A stretch of DNA of 64,000 nucleotides from Carettochelys insculpta (GCF_033958435.1 NC_134138.1:271413798-271477797), one strand, 5' to 3'; positions 11,021-23,120 are shown, numbered from the stretch's first letter. Program-made: numbers and translations. Notes: a model not told the origin generated them from the sequence alone.

Positions 11021-12610
11021 TCACAGAATCACAGGGCTGGAAGGGACCTCAGGAGGTCATCTAGTCCAGCCTCCTGCTTCAAGCAGGATCAACACTCACT
11101 AAGTCATCCCAGCCAGGACCTTGTCCAGCCGGGACTTAAAAACCTCAAGGGATGGAGAATCCGCCACCTCTCTAGGCAACACATTCCAATGCTTCACCAC
11201 CCGCCTGGGGAAGTAGTTTTTGCTAATATCTAACCAACACCTCTCCCTCTTCAGCTTCAGACCTTTACACCTTGTTCTACCATCTGACACCACTGAGAAC
11301 AGTTTCTCACCCTCCTTTTTAGAGCTCCCCTTCAGGAAGTTGAAGGCTGCTATTAAATCACCTCTAAGTCTTCTCTTCTGTAAACTAAACAAGCCCAAAT
11401 CCCTCAGCCTATCCTCATAGGTCTTGTGCTCCAGACCCTTAATCATTTTTGTTGCCCTTCACTGAACCTGCTCCAGCAAATCCACATCCTTTTTATACTG
11501 GGGGGCCCAAAACTGGACACAATATTCCAGATGTGGCCTCACTAGTGTCAAATAAAGAGGAATAACTACTTCTCTAGATCTGCTTGAAATGCTCCTCCTA
11601 ATGCATCCTAGTATGCCGTTAGCCTTCTTGGCTACAAGGGCACACTGTTTACCCATATCCAGCCTTTCATCCACCATAACCCCTAGGTCCCTTTCCATCG
11701 TACTGCTGCTAAGCCGGTCGGTCCCCAGCCTGTAACAATGTTTGGGATTCTTCCGCCCCAGGTGCAGGACTCTACACTTCTCCTTATTGATATGCATCAG
11801 ATTGTTTTGGCCCAGTCCTCCAATTCATCCAGGTCCCTCTGGATTCTCTCTCTACCCTCCAACGAACCTACCTCTCCTCCTAGTTTTGTGTCATCCACAA
11901 ACTTGTTGAGAGTGCAATTCAGTCCCTCATCCAGGTCATTAATAAAGATGTTGAATAACACCAGCCCCAGAACGGAGCCTTGCGGCACTCCGCTTGAAAC
12001 CGACCGCCATCCACATATTGAGCCATTGACCACTACGCGTTGGGCCCGAGCATCAAGCCAGCTTTCTATCCATCTTATAGTCCAAGGATTCAATCCATAT
12101 TTCCTTAATTTATGGACAAGAATGTTGTGGGAGACCGTATCAAAAGCCTTGATGAAGTTGAGGTATATCACATCCACTGAGTTCCCCATGCCCACAGAGC
12201 TTGTTACCTTGTCATAGAAGCTAATCAGATTGGTCAGGCAGGACTTGCCCCTGGTGAATCCATGTTGGCTACTTTTGATCACTTTCCCCTCATCCTAGTG
12301 CTCCAAAACAGATTCCTTGAGGATTCCCTCCATTATTTTCCCAGGGACTGAGGTAAGGCTGACAGGTCTATAGTTCCCTGGATTGTCCTTCTTTCCCTTT
12401 TTAAAGATGGGCACTACATTTGCCTTCTTCCGGTCATCCGGTATGTCCCCTGAACTCCAAGAGTCTTCAAGGATAACGGCCAAAGTTTCAGCAATGACCT
12501 CTGCCAATTCCCACAGTACCCTGAGGTGCATTAAATCCAGACCCATGGACTTGTGCACATCTAGTTTTTCTAGATAGCTCAGAACTTGTTCCTTCCCCAC
12601 AGATATGAAA
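11021..12610 (-). mobile_element. CR1 LINE, 5'-truncated, with decayed reverse transcriptase
   Basis: The 3' end is at the left (reverse complement of TCACAGAATCACAGGGCTGG). Reading leftward: KKANVVPIFKKGKKDNPGNY (fingers), [20 protein letters not shown], motif A as [16 protein letters not shown], motif B intact as [14 protein letters not shown], motif C as [10 protein letters not shown], then the C-terminal region. In motif A the first catalytic aspartate is asparagine (DFSKAFD has become NFIKAFD). Frames change near 12290, 11797 and 11450. It is the longest minus-strand CR1 and clearly dead. Confidence 0.93.
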
Positions 12611-13632
12611 CTGGAGAAGATAAATGTTACCAAAATTTCATCCCCAAGAGCGGCAAAACTTATTTTCATAAAGACTGTGAAGCACAATCTTAAGACACAG
12701 CAAATAGAATGCTATGTCAGGGAATGAGTAACAATGTAATGGAATTGGAAAGTACGGTATAATTTAGATTGCCAATGAAGCAATCCATGCAAGTATAACT
12801 ACATTTTTAATTCTTCTTTTTTAGCGAACATGGAGTGAAATTATACAAAATAATATTCTATCTTCTTTATAAAGATTCATGAGGTTATTGAAGTAAGATG
12901 TTTTCCATTGTTGTATTTTTCTAAGTATAGCACTGTGATAATTCTGAAAAATTTTAAAATAAATCTCTATAAATTAAAATCTTTCATATTTTAATATGCC
13001 AAAGTGTATAGGTTTCAAACATAAATAAATCTGGATGTCTTCCATTGGAGTGAGATCCACCCCATTAGCTACCTGCTAGGCCAGCATGTACTAAATGTTT
13101 AGTTCTAAGTAAGTGATATTCAATTTTAATAGGTATATTATTACTACTATATCGATATGTGCATGCTATATTCTTGATAGTTATATTGTCAAAAACTATT
13201 AAGGGAATGATTATATTGTTTTATGCCATGGAGTTAAATGGAATTGTTACTGCAGTGTTTTTATCACACCACTTCCTTTGTACTCTGTAACATTCACTGT
13301 TTCATTTTATTATTATTACCTCTATTGCTCTTCCTTTGTTGTAAATCTTTATAACTATACACATGCTAGGCATGTTTTTAAAGAATTTATAAACTACTGC
13401 CTATTCTTGATTGGAGGGCTGTATCAGTGTTCTTCAAGGACATGTTAGCTACCTTTAGTTAGCAGTCTTTACCTAGAAAGCCTGTAGGGCAGGCCACTCC
13501 TCTAATAATGGAATACAATACATTTTAGGAACAAACAGGTTTTAGACTGAAGGCTTCCAGTGATGTAAGTGGCTTCCCTGGGTGTTTAAGGTCAAATCAC
13601 TGGGTCAGTTAGATTGGGTTTTGAATCTCCTG
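12611..13632. other. No recognised feature
   Basis: AT-rich, low coding potential. No repeat end or gene seen. Confidence 0.5.
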
Positions 13633-14111
13633 GGCTACGTCTACTCTAGCCCCAAACTTCGAAATGGCCACACAAATGGCCATTTCGAAGTTTACTAATG
13701 AAGCGCTGAAATGCATATTCAGCGCTTCATTAGCATGCAGGCGGCCGCAGCACTTCAAAATTGACGCACCTCGCCGCCGCGCGGCTCGTCCTGATGGGAC
13801 TCCTTTTCGAAAGGACCCCGCCTACTTCCAAGTCCCCTTATTCCCATGACCTGATCAGGCCTCTAGGTGAGCAGCACGATGGGATCTGATCAGGTCATGG
13901 GAATAAGGGGACTTCGAAGTAGGCGGGGTCCTTTCAAAAAGGAGCCCCATTGGGGTGAGCCGTGTGGCGGTGAGGCGCGTCAATTTCGAAGTGCTGCGGC
14001 CGCCTGCATGCTAATGAAGCGCTGAATATGCATTTCAGCGCTTCATTAGTAAACTTCGAAATGGCCATTTGCGTGGCCATTTCGAAGTTTGGGGCTAGTG
14101 TAGACACGGCC
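13633..14111. mobile_element. Foldback MITE, near-complete 479-bp palindrome
   Basis: The ends are GGCTACGTCTACTCTAG and the inverse of CTAGTGTAGACACGGCC, flanked by CTG at 13630-13632 and 14112-14114, a 3-bp target duplication. The two arms are near-perfect inverted copies that meet around 13848-13890 (CATGACCTGATCAGG ... CTGATCAGGTCATG). There is no coding content. A 3-bp duplication and GGCTACGTCTACAC-like ends fit a PIF/Harbinger-mobilised family. The transcript would fold into one long hairpin. Confidence 0.85.
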
Positions 14112-14349
14112 CTGGTAACATATTTGACATCTCTGGGTGGGCTTGTCCCATAAGCCATATTTTCACTAATTGTAGATACAGCATTCCACATTGGATAAAA
14201 GTACCATAGACAACAAGAAATATTTCCCTTATCTCTTCCTACATTTCACACACACACATCTACCATACATAGACACCTTACATCCAACATACGTCTGACA
14301 CTCACACAAGACACACTCTACTTACACACATTCACAAATACGCTCCATA

Positions 14350-14840
14350 CTCACCACGTGAGGGGAGCAATGATGTGAAATCTTAATTCTTTCATGTACT
14401 GATCTGTGGGGATATTGTACACCTGATAGGCCCTCTCAAAATTTAGGAAGGAGTCCTCTGTGTTATCTCCTACATGGGGAATTTCCTGGGATGATAGGAA
14501 CTGGAGCACGGTGGCCAGCTGGTGTACCCGGAGTGTCCTGCTTCAAAGTCTTCTTCAGTTCAAATGCTGCCTTCACCACTTCACATGTCTCACTTCACCA
14601 CTGCTCACTTCTTCTCTAGGAAGAAGTCCATCTCTTCCTTAGATTTTTACCTGTCCTAGAGACCTCCAAACAAGTTGGTGTTGGTGGTCTGGAAGGGGCA
14701 GGTTTGTCACCCTCCTCAAAGTTCTTTACCCTGGGCCTCTCAGTACCATGCTCCAATCCACTGTCAATGGGTTTCAACATTTGGCTCTGACCTGGGATTG
14801 CTTCTGCCTCAGGCTTTTGATTAGAGAAAGTTGGTTGCAC
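14350..14840 (-). other. Weak gag-like or exon-like coding trace
   Basis: Two minus-strand stretches look more protein-like than their surroundings. One at 14840-14616 is Pro/Glu/Lys-rich (PGQSQMLKPIDSGLEHGTER). One at about 14530-14365 contains DSFLNFERAYQVYNIP, which faintly recalls gag or SCAN helical domains. They are in different frames and no family can be named. Confidence 0.2.
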
Positions 14841-15677
14841 GTGGGCTTTTCTGCCTGATCACAAAATCATGCAGTGGGCTGCTTCCTGCCCTATTCTAGC
14901 CTAGCTATCCAGATGTCCTGAAAGCTAGGAAAAATATAAACCGAGTTGGACTCTGGGTTTTCGGGTTTAATCTTCTGCATGCCTTTCCCCAAGGCAACAA
15001 AAGAATAGAGAAAATTCCTCTGTCTTTTTTAAAAAAAAACCTCTGAGGTCTGTGATCCCATCGTGCTGCTCACCATGTCATGGCTGATTCCCCACCCTGG
15101 CACTATGAGTACAAATAATGGAGACTGGCTAGCTTCATAAAATGGCCAAACCATGCCTCTGAACCTCCTGCAGAGACAGAAAATTCTCTGATTCCAATTT
15201 CCCTGGAGTCAGTCAGTAGCTGCCACCAGCCAACTGGAAAAAAAAAAACCCAAGAAACAAAAAACAAAATAAAAAAATCAAACAAACAAAAAAAACCTTT
15301 CCAGAAATCACTCCGGAATCTCTTTTCTGAACGTGCCCAAAACACCTTACCTCAAGGATTGAGTAAACAAAGAAACAATAATCTCTGATAGTAAGTTGTC
15401 TGATCTAAGCATGCAGACTTGAGACTCTCTCTACTCACACACACACGTAGATAGTAGCAAAGCATTTGACAAAGAAAAGGTACTTGATTATTAAAAAAGA
15501 CATATTTGAAAGCATACTTAGTGGACTGGTTTATCACAGAGATTGTAATCCCTTGGTGAAGATACTTAAGGGTTTAAGATGCATAACAGAGTCAAAGCCA
15601 GTTCTCAATGCAGAAAAATGAATAATAAACTCCTTCATGTATCTTTCTAAACACTTTTCCCGACTCATGTAGTTTTG
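14841..15677. other. No recognised feature; A-rich tract
   Basis: Contains an A-rich stretch at about 15238-15298 and otherwise nothing I can identify. Confidence 0.5.
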
Positions 15678-16109
15678 GGCTGTGGCCATGCTAGCCCCTC
15701 CTTTTAGAGGGGCTACGGTAATGTGGCACTTAGGGATATGCTAATGAGGTGATTTCATGAATACGCAGCACCTTATTTGCATAATGGCAACCACACGTGC
15801 TTTGAAACTGCCGATTTCAAAATGTGGCCACCCATGTAGCCAGGGGGCCTTTCGAAACAGACACCTCATTTGGAAAGCCCATTATTCCCAAAACCAGATG
15901 GGAATAAAGGGTTTCTGAAATCAGGGGGTCATTTCAAAAGGTCCCCTAGTTACGTGGGCAGTTGTGTTTCAAAACCAGTAATGTGGAAGCATGTGCGGCC
16001 GCCATTATGCTGGTGAGGTGCTGCAGAAATGGCAGCTCATTATTAGCATATCCCAAAGTGTCACATCACTATAGCCCTTCCAAAAGGAGGGGCTAGTGTG
16101 GTCACAGCT
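15678..16109. mobile_element. Foldback MITE, second family
   Basis: The arms GGCTGTGGCCATGCTAGCCC and the inverse of GGGGCTAGTGTGGTCACAGCT bound the element, flanked by TTG at 15675-15677 and 16110-16112. Both arms carry GATATGCTAATGA or its inverse. The centre has CCAGATGGGAATAAAGGG. It is related in design to the MITE at 13633-14111 but different in sequence. Confidence 0.75.
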
Positions 16110-16206
16110 TTGGTGATCTTGGGGGACCATTTTTCCCAGGGGACACCTTCCCTGTATCCCTTTTGTGTGTCTCATGTGAAAGGGCTCTGCCATCTGTGTT
16201 CTTTCT

Positions 16207-16432
16207 AGGTCTCAAGTATCAGAGAGGTAGCCGAGTTAGTCTGTATCTTCAAAAACAGCAAGAAGTCCTGTGGCATCTTACAGAATAACAGATATTTTGG
16301 AGCCTAAGCTTTCATGGGCAAAGACCTGCTTAGTTAGATGCATCTGACAAAGCAGGTCTTTGCCAAAAAAGCTTAGGCTCCAAAATGTCAAAAATGTTAG
16401 TTTATAAGGTGCCACAGGACTTCTTGTTATTC
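16207..16432. repeat. PLE-associated repeat as an inverted dimer
   Basis: A minus-oriented unit (AGAGGTAGCCGAGTTAGTCT ... AAGCTTTCATGGGCAAAGAC) is followed head to head by a plus-oriented unit (AAAGCAGGTCTTTGCC ... GGTGCCACAGGACTTCTTG). The arms pair over roughly 16262-16330 and 16337-16430. The hammerhead-like cores of both arms lie at the centre and are degraded (CTAACTA and CTGACAA in place of CTGATGA). Confidence 0.75.
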
Positions 16433-16832
16433 TTTCCAGGTCTGAATCTCTTTAGCTGCATTCCACTGGCTCTTGCCACATTCCAAGACCCCAAACCCTC
16501 TCCCCTGTGCTCAGCTAAGACTGCTTAACCCTTTCCTGACTCTTTTTCATGCCAGTGCTATAAGGAGAATTTATGTGCAAGACAGAGACCACAGTATGGA
16601 GCAGATGATACAAATCCTGTTTTGTTGATGTTGCTTTCTCTTTTCTTCCCCTCGTGAATGTTTGCCTGAAATCAGGAACAAAACGAAAGCTGAGTTCTCC
16701 TGGAATTCATCTGGATCCCCATAGAGAACAGCTTTACAGAATCAGTAGGGATGGAACTAACAAGTGTCTTTTGAAACATCCTGGGACTCTGTGATTTCTT
16801 CTAGGTCCTACAGAAAGAAGTAGATATCAAAG
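16433..16832. other. No recognised feature
   Basis: Unique-looking spacer. No gene or repeat end seen. Confidence 0.5.
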
Positions 16833-17062
16833 AACAGGTCTACACTAGGAATACATGTAGGCACATTTGCACTAATATAACTGCACCACTGTAGCAGGTT
16901 TGGAGAGGATGCTTTAAGCCGATGGAAGACAGAAACTCTAAAGCTGACATACAACTGTCTACATGTGGGGATGGAGTGGTTAGGGTTGGTCCATCTCTCA
17001 GGATCTTTCATATCCCTGATATAGTTGTACCACAATAAGTGTGTAGTGTATCCCTGGCCAAA
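16833..17062. mobile_element. Short MITE with GTCTACAC-like ends
   Basis: CAGGTCTACACTAGGAA at the left and the inverse of AGTGTGTAGTGTATCCCTG at the right bound about 230 bp without coding potential. The ends are imperfect, so the family (probably Harbinger-like) is inferred. Confidence 0.4.
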
Positions 17063-18962
17063 AGACTCCTATTGGCCTCAATGGAAATTAGACCAAATAT
17101 CTTGAGAAATTACTCTAAAAATGTATAAAAGGGATATAAGGTTCTATAAATTCTGTAGGATTACACAAAACACCTATGCAAAAGTTACTGTGACCTTTAA
17201 AAGTTTTAATTTGAGTAAAATAAGTATTCTGCTTTAATTTAGGTCCAATTAATTATTTTACTCCAAAACTGAGCAAATCTAACCAAAGAGAAATATGATA
17301 GCTCCTACTGTAGGCTGATCTCCTGGTAATAAGGATCAGTTATGTAAATACATAGATATATTAACTGATACTCCATGGCTGTTTATGAAAAACAAAATGG
17401 AGTGAGTATACCATATGACCTCAGGGCAGGGAGGGTGCTGTCCTCAGAATGATAAATGGGAGCCAGCACGGACTGGAATTTCCTGTCTTTTTATCTGGTG
17501 ACCGCTACGGGAGGTAAAAATCCCCTCAGGAATTTCCAGCCCTTGAAACGTTATAAGTCTTGACAGCCCATAAAGGGGGCTGTCCACCTGAGTGGTTGTG
17601 TTTGTGTGGGTCACCATCTCCCACCTGAAACCAGCAAGGGATCCAATGCAGCTGCAAAGAGTCAGGGAAAGAAGAGGACATCCTATCTGCAGTCTACCAT
17701 CTCCATGTCACCTGCTTGCAGTCTTCTCCGGGGTTCCTGTTCCATCTATAAGGGACTCCCCAGTGTTCCTCCCATCAGGCTCTCAATAAGCCTAAAGGTA
17801 GCATGTACTAGGCAACACCTCTCTGACTCTGCCACTCTGGGCCAGGGGACGTAAAGTAGCAATTTGTGTTTGGGATATAACTTACCCATTTATTTCTTGC
17901 ATAGTTCAGTCAGGACCTTAAGGGTCCAGGTATTTCCTGTCTACTTCCACTGATTGGTTAAAGGTTATTAGTTTGTGTCAGGTTTTCCCCGCTCTTTCTC
18001 CTTTTCTTGCATAAAATCCCTAATATAGTTTACCTTGTTTTTCACCCTTAATTTGAGTCTGGTTTTTTTTTCCTTCCTATTTGGTGGGCCTAATTCACCC
18101 TGAAGGAGGTGGTGGGTTTACTTTCTTTTGACTGGATGTTCCATATTTGGGTATTATCCAAGGCCCCAGGAGGAACACTACATTAAAATAAAGATAGTAT
18201 TTCTATATTAAGACAGGGTTTCTATGGAATTGGGGAGGGATGATTCATAGTTAAATGAGAGAGCTCTGCTCTGTTTGTTCAAGAACATATTTTATGTTAA
18301 TATTGATTTTAAGTGGTAGTTGGTAAACATGGTCAATTAAATATAAAAATAAGGGTTATTCAAATGTAAAGTATATTTGTGACTTCAAATACATTGTAAG
18401 TTCATTACAACAAGCAAAAGGTAAATACAGAAATGAGATCTACAGGTATAATCAAGCCCCTTACCCTTCAAATATAGAAGTCAAACTATGCCTATGTCAT
18501 CACTTCCATTAGCTCTACATACAGAACCACAGTCTTGTCTACTGCTTCTTTCTAGCGCGCAGAATAAACAGAGTACACAGATGGAAAGTGACTCCTTCCT
18601 AGACATATCAGGCAACTGGTATATGTGTCCTATGTTTCAGAGGCTCTGAGATTCATTTTCTGCCTTGATTCTTGATTTTTCCTTAACCCTTCAGCTAAAT
18701 GCAGTTAGAAGGACTGAGGCAGCTAAAAGGCCATGCCTCTTTCTTTTTATACGTTCAAAGCATTAAGAAAGTTCAGGAACGCGGAGGAGTATAAGAGGTA
18801 CACAAGGATGCCAATGGACACAGCTTAAGCTTCCACAAACCAAGCCTCACTAATAGGCACACTTCAGCCGCGGATACTCAATGTTCTTGACATTTTTTTC
18901 CATATAATAGTAAATGTATTTTTCCTAGCAGCACTTTCCTTAACAAAAAGGTACCTATACGT
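17063..18962. other. No recognised feature
   Basis: Mixed AT-rich sequence. The part from about 17380 to 18182 has an LTR-like feel but lacks matching ends and duplication (see rejected items). Confidence 0.45.
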
Positions 18963-19061
18963 CAGCAGTTCCTAATCTTTTCCAGACGGGGAGCCATTTT
19001 GACAATTCAGGAAGACTTGATGACCCACAGCAATTCAAAAACGGGGGTGAGGTGGGGAGAG

Positions 19062-19225
19062 TAGAGCCATAATGAGCTAAATTTGTGCCTGAGGCAAGAC
19101 TATACAATTGCGCCCCCTCATGTTTATATATTCATGGTAGTTATTTCATAGAGAAAGGAAAAAATACATTAATAATAATAGCCCTATGTTTATTATAGTT
19201 ATTTATTATTTTATTATTATAGTTG
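19062..19225 (-). mobile_element. Terminal fragment of the hAT family seen at 48484-49998
   Basis: Read on the minus strand this matches the 3' end of the element at 48.5-50 kb: AAATAACTACCATGAATATA (there CTACTATGAATATA), then CTTGCCTCAGGC and an end near GCTCATTATGGCTCTA. It has no coding sequence. Confidence 0.65.
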
Positions 19226-19299
19226 ATCTGAGTTGCGGTGGGGGAAAGACCCTCATCCTCACTGTTCTCCCTGCTCCCTCAGCTTAAACCCCAGACTCA

Positions 19300-19480
19300 G
19301 AGGCTGGAGGGGCTGGGCGGGGGGGGGGTCACACTCAGGGGCTGGTGGGGTTTAGGGGCTGGCTGGAGTCACACTCAGGGACTGGGAGAGATGTGGGACT
19401 GGGGGAGTCACACCCTGGGGCTGAGGGGCTGGAAGGGTCACACTCAGAAACTTGACGGGCTGGATGAGTCAAACTCAGCG
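19300..19480 (+). repeat. Degenerate minisatellite, ~30-41 bp unit
   Basis: At least five tandem units start GTCACACTCAGGG-CTGG or variants. The open frame through it is a consequence of the repeat. Confidence 0.7.
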
Positions 19481-19827
19481 TCTGTGGGGAGATACAAACA
19501 AAAAAATGAAAACTGACAAATCAGCTACATAGAAAAGAAGTGGGGAGGGGCAAAAGGGGGAAGAGGAGCAGGGATGAGAATTACTTACTGCAAGGGTCTA
19601 TTAAGTGGCTTGCCTGGGATGACTAGGAATACCAAAGGTGGAGAAGCTGTCTTTGTAATATGTAATTACTTCTCTATTGAAAGTGATAGCTGCTGTATGT
19701 GGCAGCATTAAGGAGGTGCACATGGTTTCTTTAAGAGACATATGCAGCTCCGAGCTCCTGGCAACCCTTAACAAATCTAATCATGTCCCATGTTTGCGTC
19801 CTGACCAGTAGCTTGGGAATCCCTGCT

Positions 19828-20283
19828 ACACATGAAGTACAATGCTATGAGACAAATGTGCCACTCCATACTTAGGAGAGATCATATTTAGCATCTGCAT
19901 TCACAATTAATCAGTTTTTATAAAACCAAATACTTGAGAAATATTTCAAATCTACTCCTGCACTTTTAATTTCCCCATTTAAGATTGACTGACACTGTCT
20001 GCATAAATATAGCTTAATATATACCAAGAAATACATCCGCACTGGAACTTTAAGAAATATCTTGATATAGATCACATTGAATCTCCTGTTTTCAGCACTC
20101 TTACATTATTTTTCCATCTCCTCAGGATTAGCATTTTAAAACTGCAATTTTCTAAGGGTCTGTAACAGTTGAAAAAGTAACTTTTTATGGAATTTTGGAA
20201 TGAAAGCAATCAGAGAGGCTGAAGTATATTAACACTACAAATAGAACTTTCATAGCAAGTGAGACAAATTGTGCTCAGAATTT
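19828..20283. other. No recognised feature
   Basis: AT-rich spacer, no motif seen. Confidence 0.5.
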
Positions 20284-21141
20284 AAGTGGTTCCCAAACTA
20301 TGTTCTGGTGGAACACAGATGTTCTGCAAACTATTGCGATTGATTAATGGTTGGTTGAGTTCCCCATTCTCAGGGAATAAAACACATTTTGAGATGCAAT
20401 TTGCTCAGTTTTAGTTTTGCTCACCACTGGCTTAGACCTACAGTAGACCGTGGCTCAATCCCCTGGCCCTCGCTTAATTCCACCCCCAGCACTGCATCCC
20501 GTGGCTCAACCCCCGCCAGCTCTGGCTCAACTCCACTCCCTGCTCCCCCTGCAGCACCACTCCCCCTCCAGACTTAACCTCCCCGTCCCCCTCCTATGGC
20601 CTGACCTCACCACCGGGCTTAACCCTCCCCAGCTTCTCCACCCGACCACAGGACTTATATTTCATAAGGAGTGCCACATGCTCCTGTTGGTTCTCCGGTG
20701 CAGCCGGCAGCAGCAGCTCGAGAAAAAAGGTGGTGGAATGTAGTTCTCCTGTGCTCCACTAGAATAAATGTCTCTCCCCGACTTGTGCATACAAAGGTGT
20801 CTCTTTATTTTGGCTGATACAAGCGAATTGTTTTGCAAGATTTTCTTGCATATAATGCAACGGGCATCAGGACGAAATAGGCCCTACATTAAACGGAAAT
20901 CTCAGAAGCACCCCGATATCATCCATACCAGTGTCTACCTAACAGACTGCACACACCTGACGTCATTTCCTGTAAATGAAGCTGCGAAATGTAAGCTGAG
21001 GCAGGGCTTGGCGGGTTTTGTGAAAAGTCATTATTGCTGAAATGTGTGCGATGTGCATTCACATTTTGAATAATTTAACAATTTTCAACAAATTAAGGCT
21101 GTTATAGTTAGAATAGTTACATTAAATATTATTCAAATTCA

Positions 21142-23120
21142 ATGGATGGTTGGCTGAAGACCAGTTCGCTGACAAGAGATTGTGGTGTTCCTACTGCTGA
21201 GTCCTCAAACAACTTGCAACAAGAAAATGGACATGGGGACATTGACATTGTAAGTACAGGAACAGAGCATAGAGCAGACAATTACCTGTCTACAAGTATT
21301 GATGTGAGCAATAATCCGAGTGTAAGTGCTGAAAGTGAAATGCCAGTGCCAAACGAGCGACCAGAAATGCTAGTGCTAGATGGTAGAAGGCAGTCTGTTA
21401 AAAGAAAGCAAAATGAAAACTATCTCTCTTTTGGCTTTACAGGGACAGGGTCTGAGGACTGTCCTCATGCCCTTTGCGTTATATGCAAGAAAATCTTGCA
21501 AAAAGGTTAGCTTGTAACAGCCAAAATAAAGAGACACTTTTGGAGTAAACATGCAGATTTGGTTGGCAAAGATGCGTCCTTCTTTGCTGCTAATCACAAT
21601 GAGTTTGAAAAAACATGCAAGGATTTATGCACAAGAAGGCTACATTAAATGATAAGTTACTGGGTCCTTCTTATCCAGTGAGCAGGAGAATAGTGGTGGC
21701 AGGCAAAGCTCACGGCATTGCAAAAAGTCTTATAAAGCCCTGTATTTTGGATGTTGTGGGTGTAGTGTGGACTGAAGCAGCTGCAAACAAAATCAAAAGT
21801 GTTCCTCTGTCAAACAACATGGTGGAGCACCATGTTGATGATATGGCAAATTACATACAATCAGTGTTATGCTGTCGACTGAGCAGTTGTAATTTCTTTT
21901 GTCTTCATCTTAGTGAATGAACAGATGTAGCAGGCCTGTGGTTCTCTTAGCATTTGTTCACTATTTACATGATGGTGAAGTTAAAGAGGATTTGCTTTTA
22001 TGGAAGCCCCTCTTCACCATAACAACTGGCAAAAAAATGTTTAATGCTTTGGAAAAATATTTGAATGAAAATGAGATCTCTTGGCAAAAATATAGGGATA
22101 TGCACACAGGTGGAGCCAAAAGCATGACTGGTTCAGTTAAGGGTGTCATAGAAGGAAGAAAACACAAAAATTCACAGTGTACTAGCTCCCACTGCCTTAT
22201 TCACCACCACCAACTTGCAATGAAAAAAACGCTTCAATGACTGGCAGATGTGTTGGATGAAACTGTTGAGATAGTAAATTTCCTAAAAGTTAGGCTTCTG
22301 AACGCTAGACTTTTTTCTAAAATTTGTCAAGATATGGGAAGCCTACACACTTCATTGTTGCACACAGCTGTATGTTGGTTGAGATGAGGAAAGTGCTCAT
22401 CAGGGTGTTTGAGTTAAAAAATGAATTAATTGTAGTTTTTGAGACACACAGATTTCATTTGTAGTATCGACTGCATGACGCCATCTGGCTTCAATGGCTT
22501 GCATATTTGACTGATATGTTTACTAAAACGAATGGACTAAACCTGAGTCTTCAATGCAAACATGCTACTGTTTTCTCTGCTCACAGCACAGTCTCAGCAA
22601 CAAAAAGAAAGCTTGAATTCTGGTGTTCAAATGCAGAAAAGGGTCAACTTAGTTGCTTTCCCACCATGGAAAACTTCCTCTCAGAGCTGAATCTCAAGAC
22701 TGATGGTGCAGTGAAGGAAGATGGTGATGGTGCAGTGAAGTCCTCGGCATCTGAGGACTCCAAATCACTTTTAATTAGTATTTGCCTCCTGAAACTGATG
22801 AGTGTGACTGGATTCACAATCCATTTAACAGCATAACACCTGACTTCAGTAGTAAAGACATGTAGCAGTATATTGATCTTGTGTGTAATGGGGATTTAAA
22901 GTTTGAATTTTTCAGTGACAATCTTTTCAAATTCTGGGTAAAAGTGCAGCACGTAAGTTCCCAGATATTGTTAAGCAAGTGCTCTTGAAAATCCTGCCTT
23001 TCACTACTACCTATCTTTGTGAAGCCAGACTTTCAAGGTACATCACCTCAAAAACAAAGTGCAGATATAAACTGGATGCAGACAATGAAATCCAGATTCA
23101 GTTGTCAGATACTTACACCT
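21142..23120 (+). pseudogene. hAT transposase with BED zinc finger, related to the ZBED5/FAM200/SCAND3 group
   Basis: hAT transposases cut and paste the element with an RNase H-like fold. From the ATG at 21142: an acidic leader, then ENYLSFGFTGTGSEDCPHAL with CVIC, the start of a BED-type finger continuing (after a stop) as KIKRHFWSKHADL. Further blocks: KSLIKPCILDVVGVVW and VPLSNNMVEHHVDDMANYIQ; SE(stop)TDVAG, where the usual DESTDVAG aspartate region sits; NEISWQKYRDMHTGGAKSMT; SSHCLIHHHQLAMKK; RLLNARLFSKICQDMGSLHT; LTDMFTKTNGLNLSLQ; and the C-terminal hAT dimerisation part with LLKILPFTTTYLCEARLS. Stops at about 21508, 21918 and 22238 and several frame changes break it. Known host genes derive from this transposase group. 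Confidence 0.8.

Larger units (their letters stand above)
18963..19827. mobile_element. Non-autonomous hAT-like element carrying another hAT fragment
   Basis: The left end CAGCAGTTCCTAATCTTTTC, followed by AGACGGGGAGCC, resembles hAT-Charlie termini. The right end GCTTGGGAATCCCTGCT is an imperfect inverse. No clean 8-bp duplication was found. The body holds a fragment of a second hAT family and a GC-rich tandem repeat. Confidence 0.5.

Noticed and set aside
13633..14111. Palindrome as a replication origin or microRNA gene
   Set aside because: The 3-bp duplication and related copies at 10319 and 15678 show that it is a MITE; small-RNA production remains only a possibility.
17380..18182. Possible solo LTR of an endogenous retrovirus
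   Set aside because: It has TG-like and CA-like ends and LTR-like composition, but no matching flanking duplication, no clear TATA box or polyadenylation layout, and no partner copy in the window.
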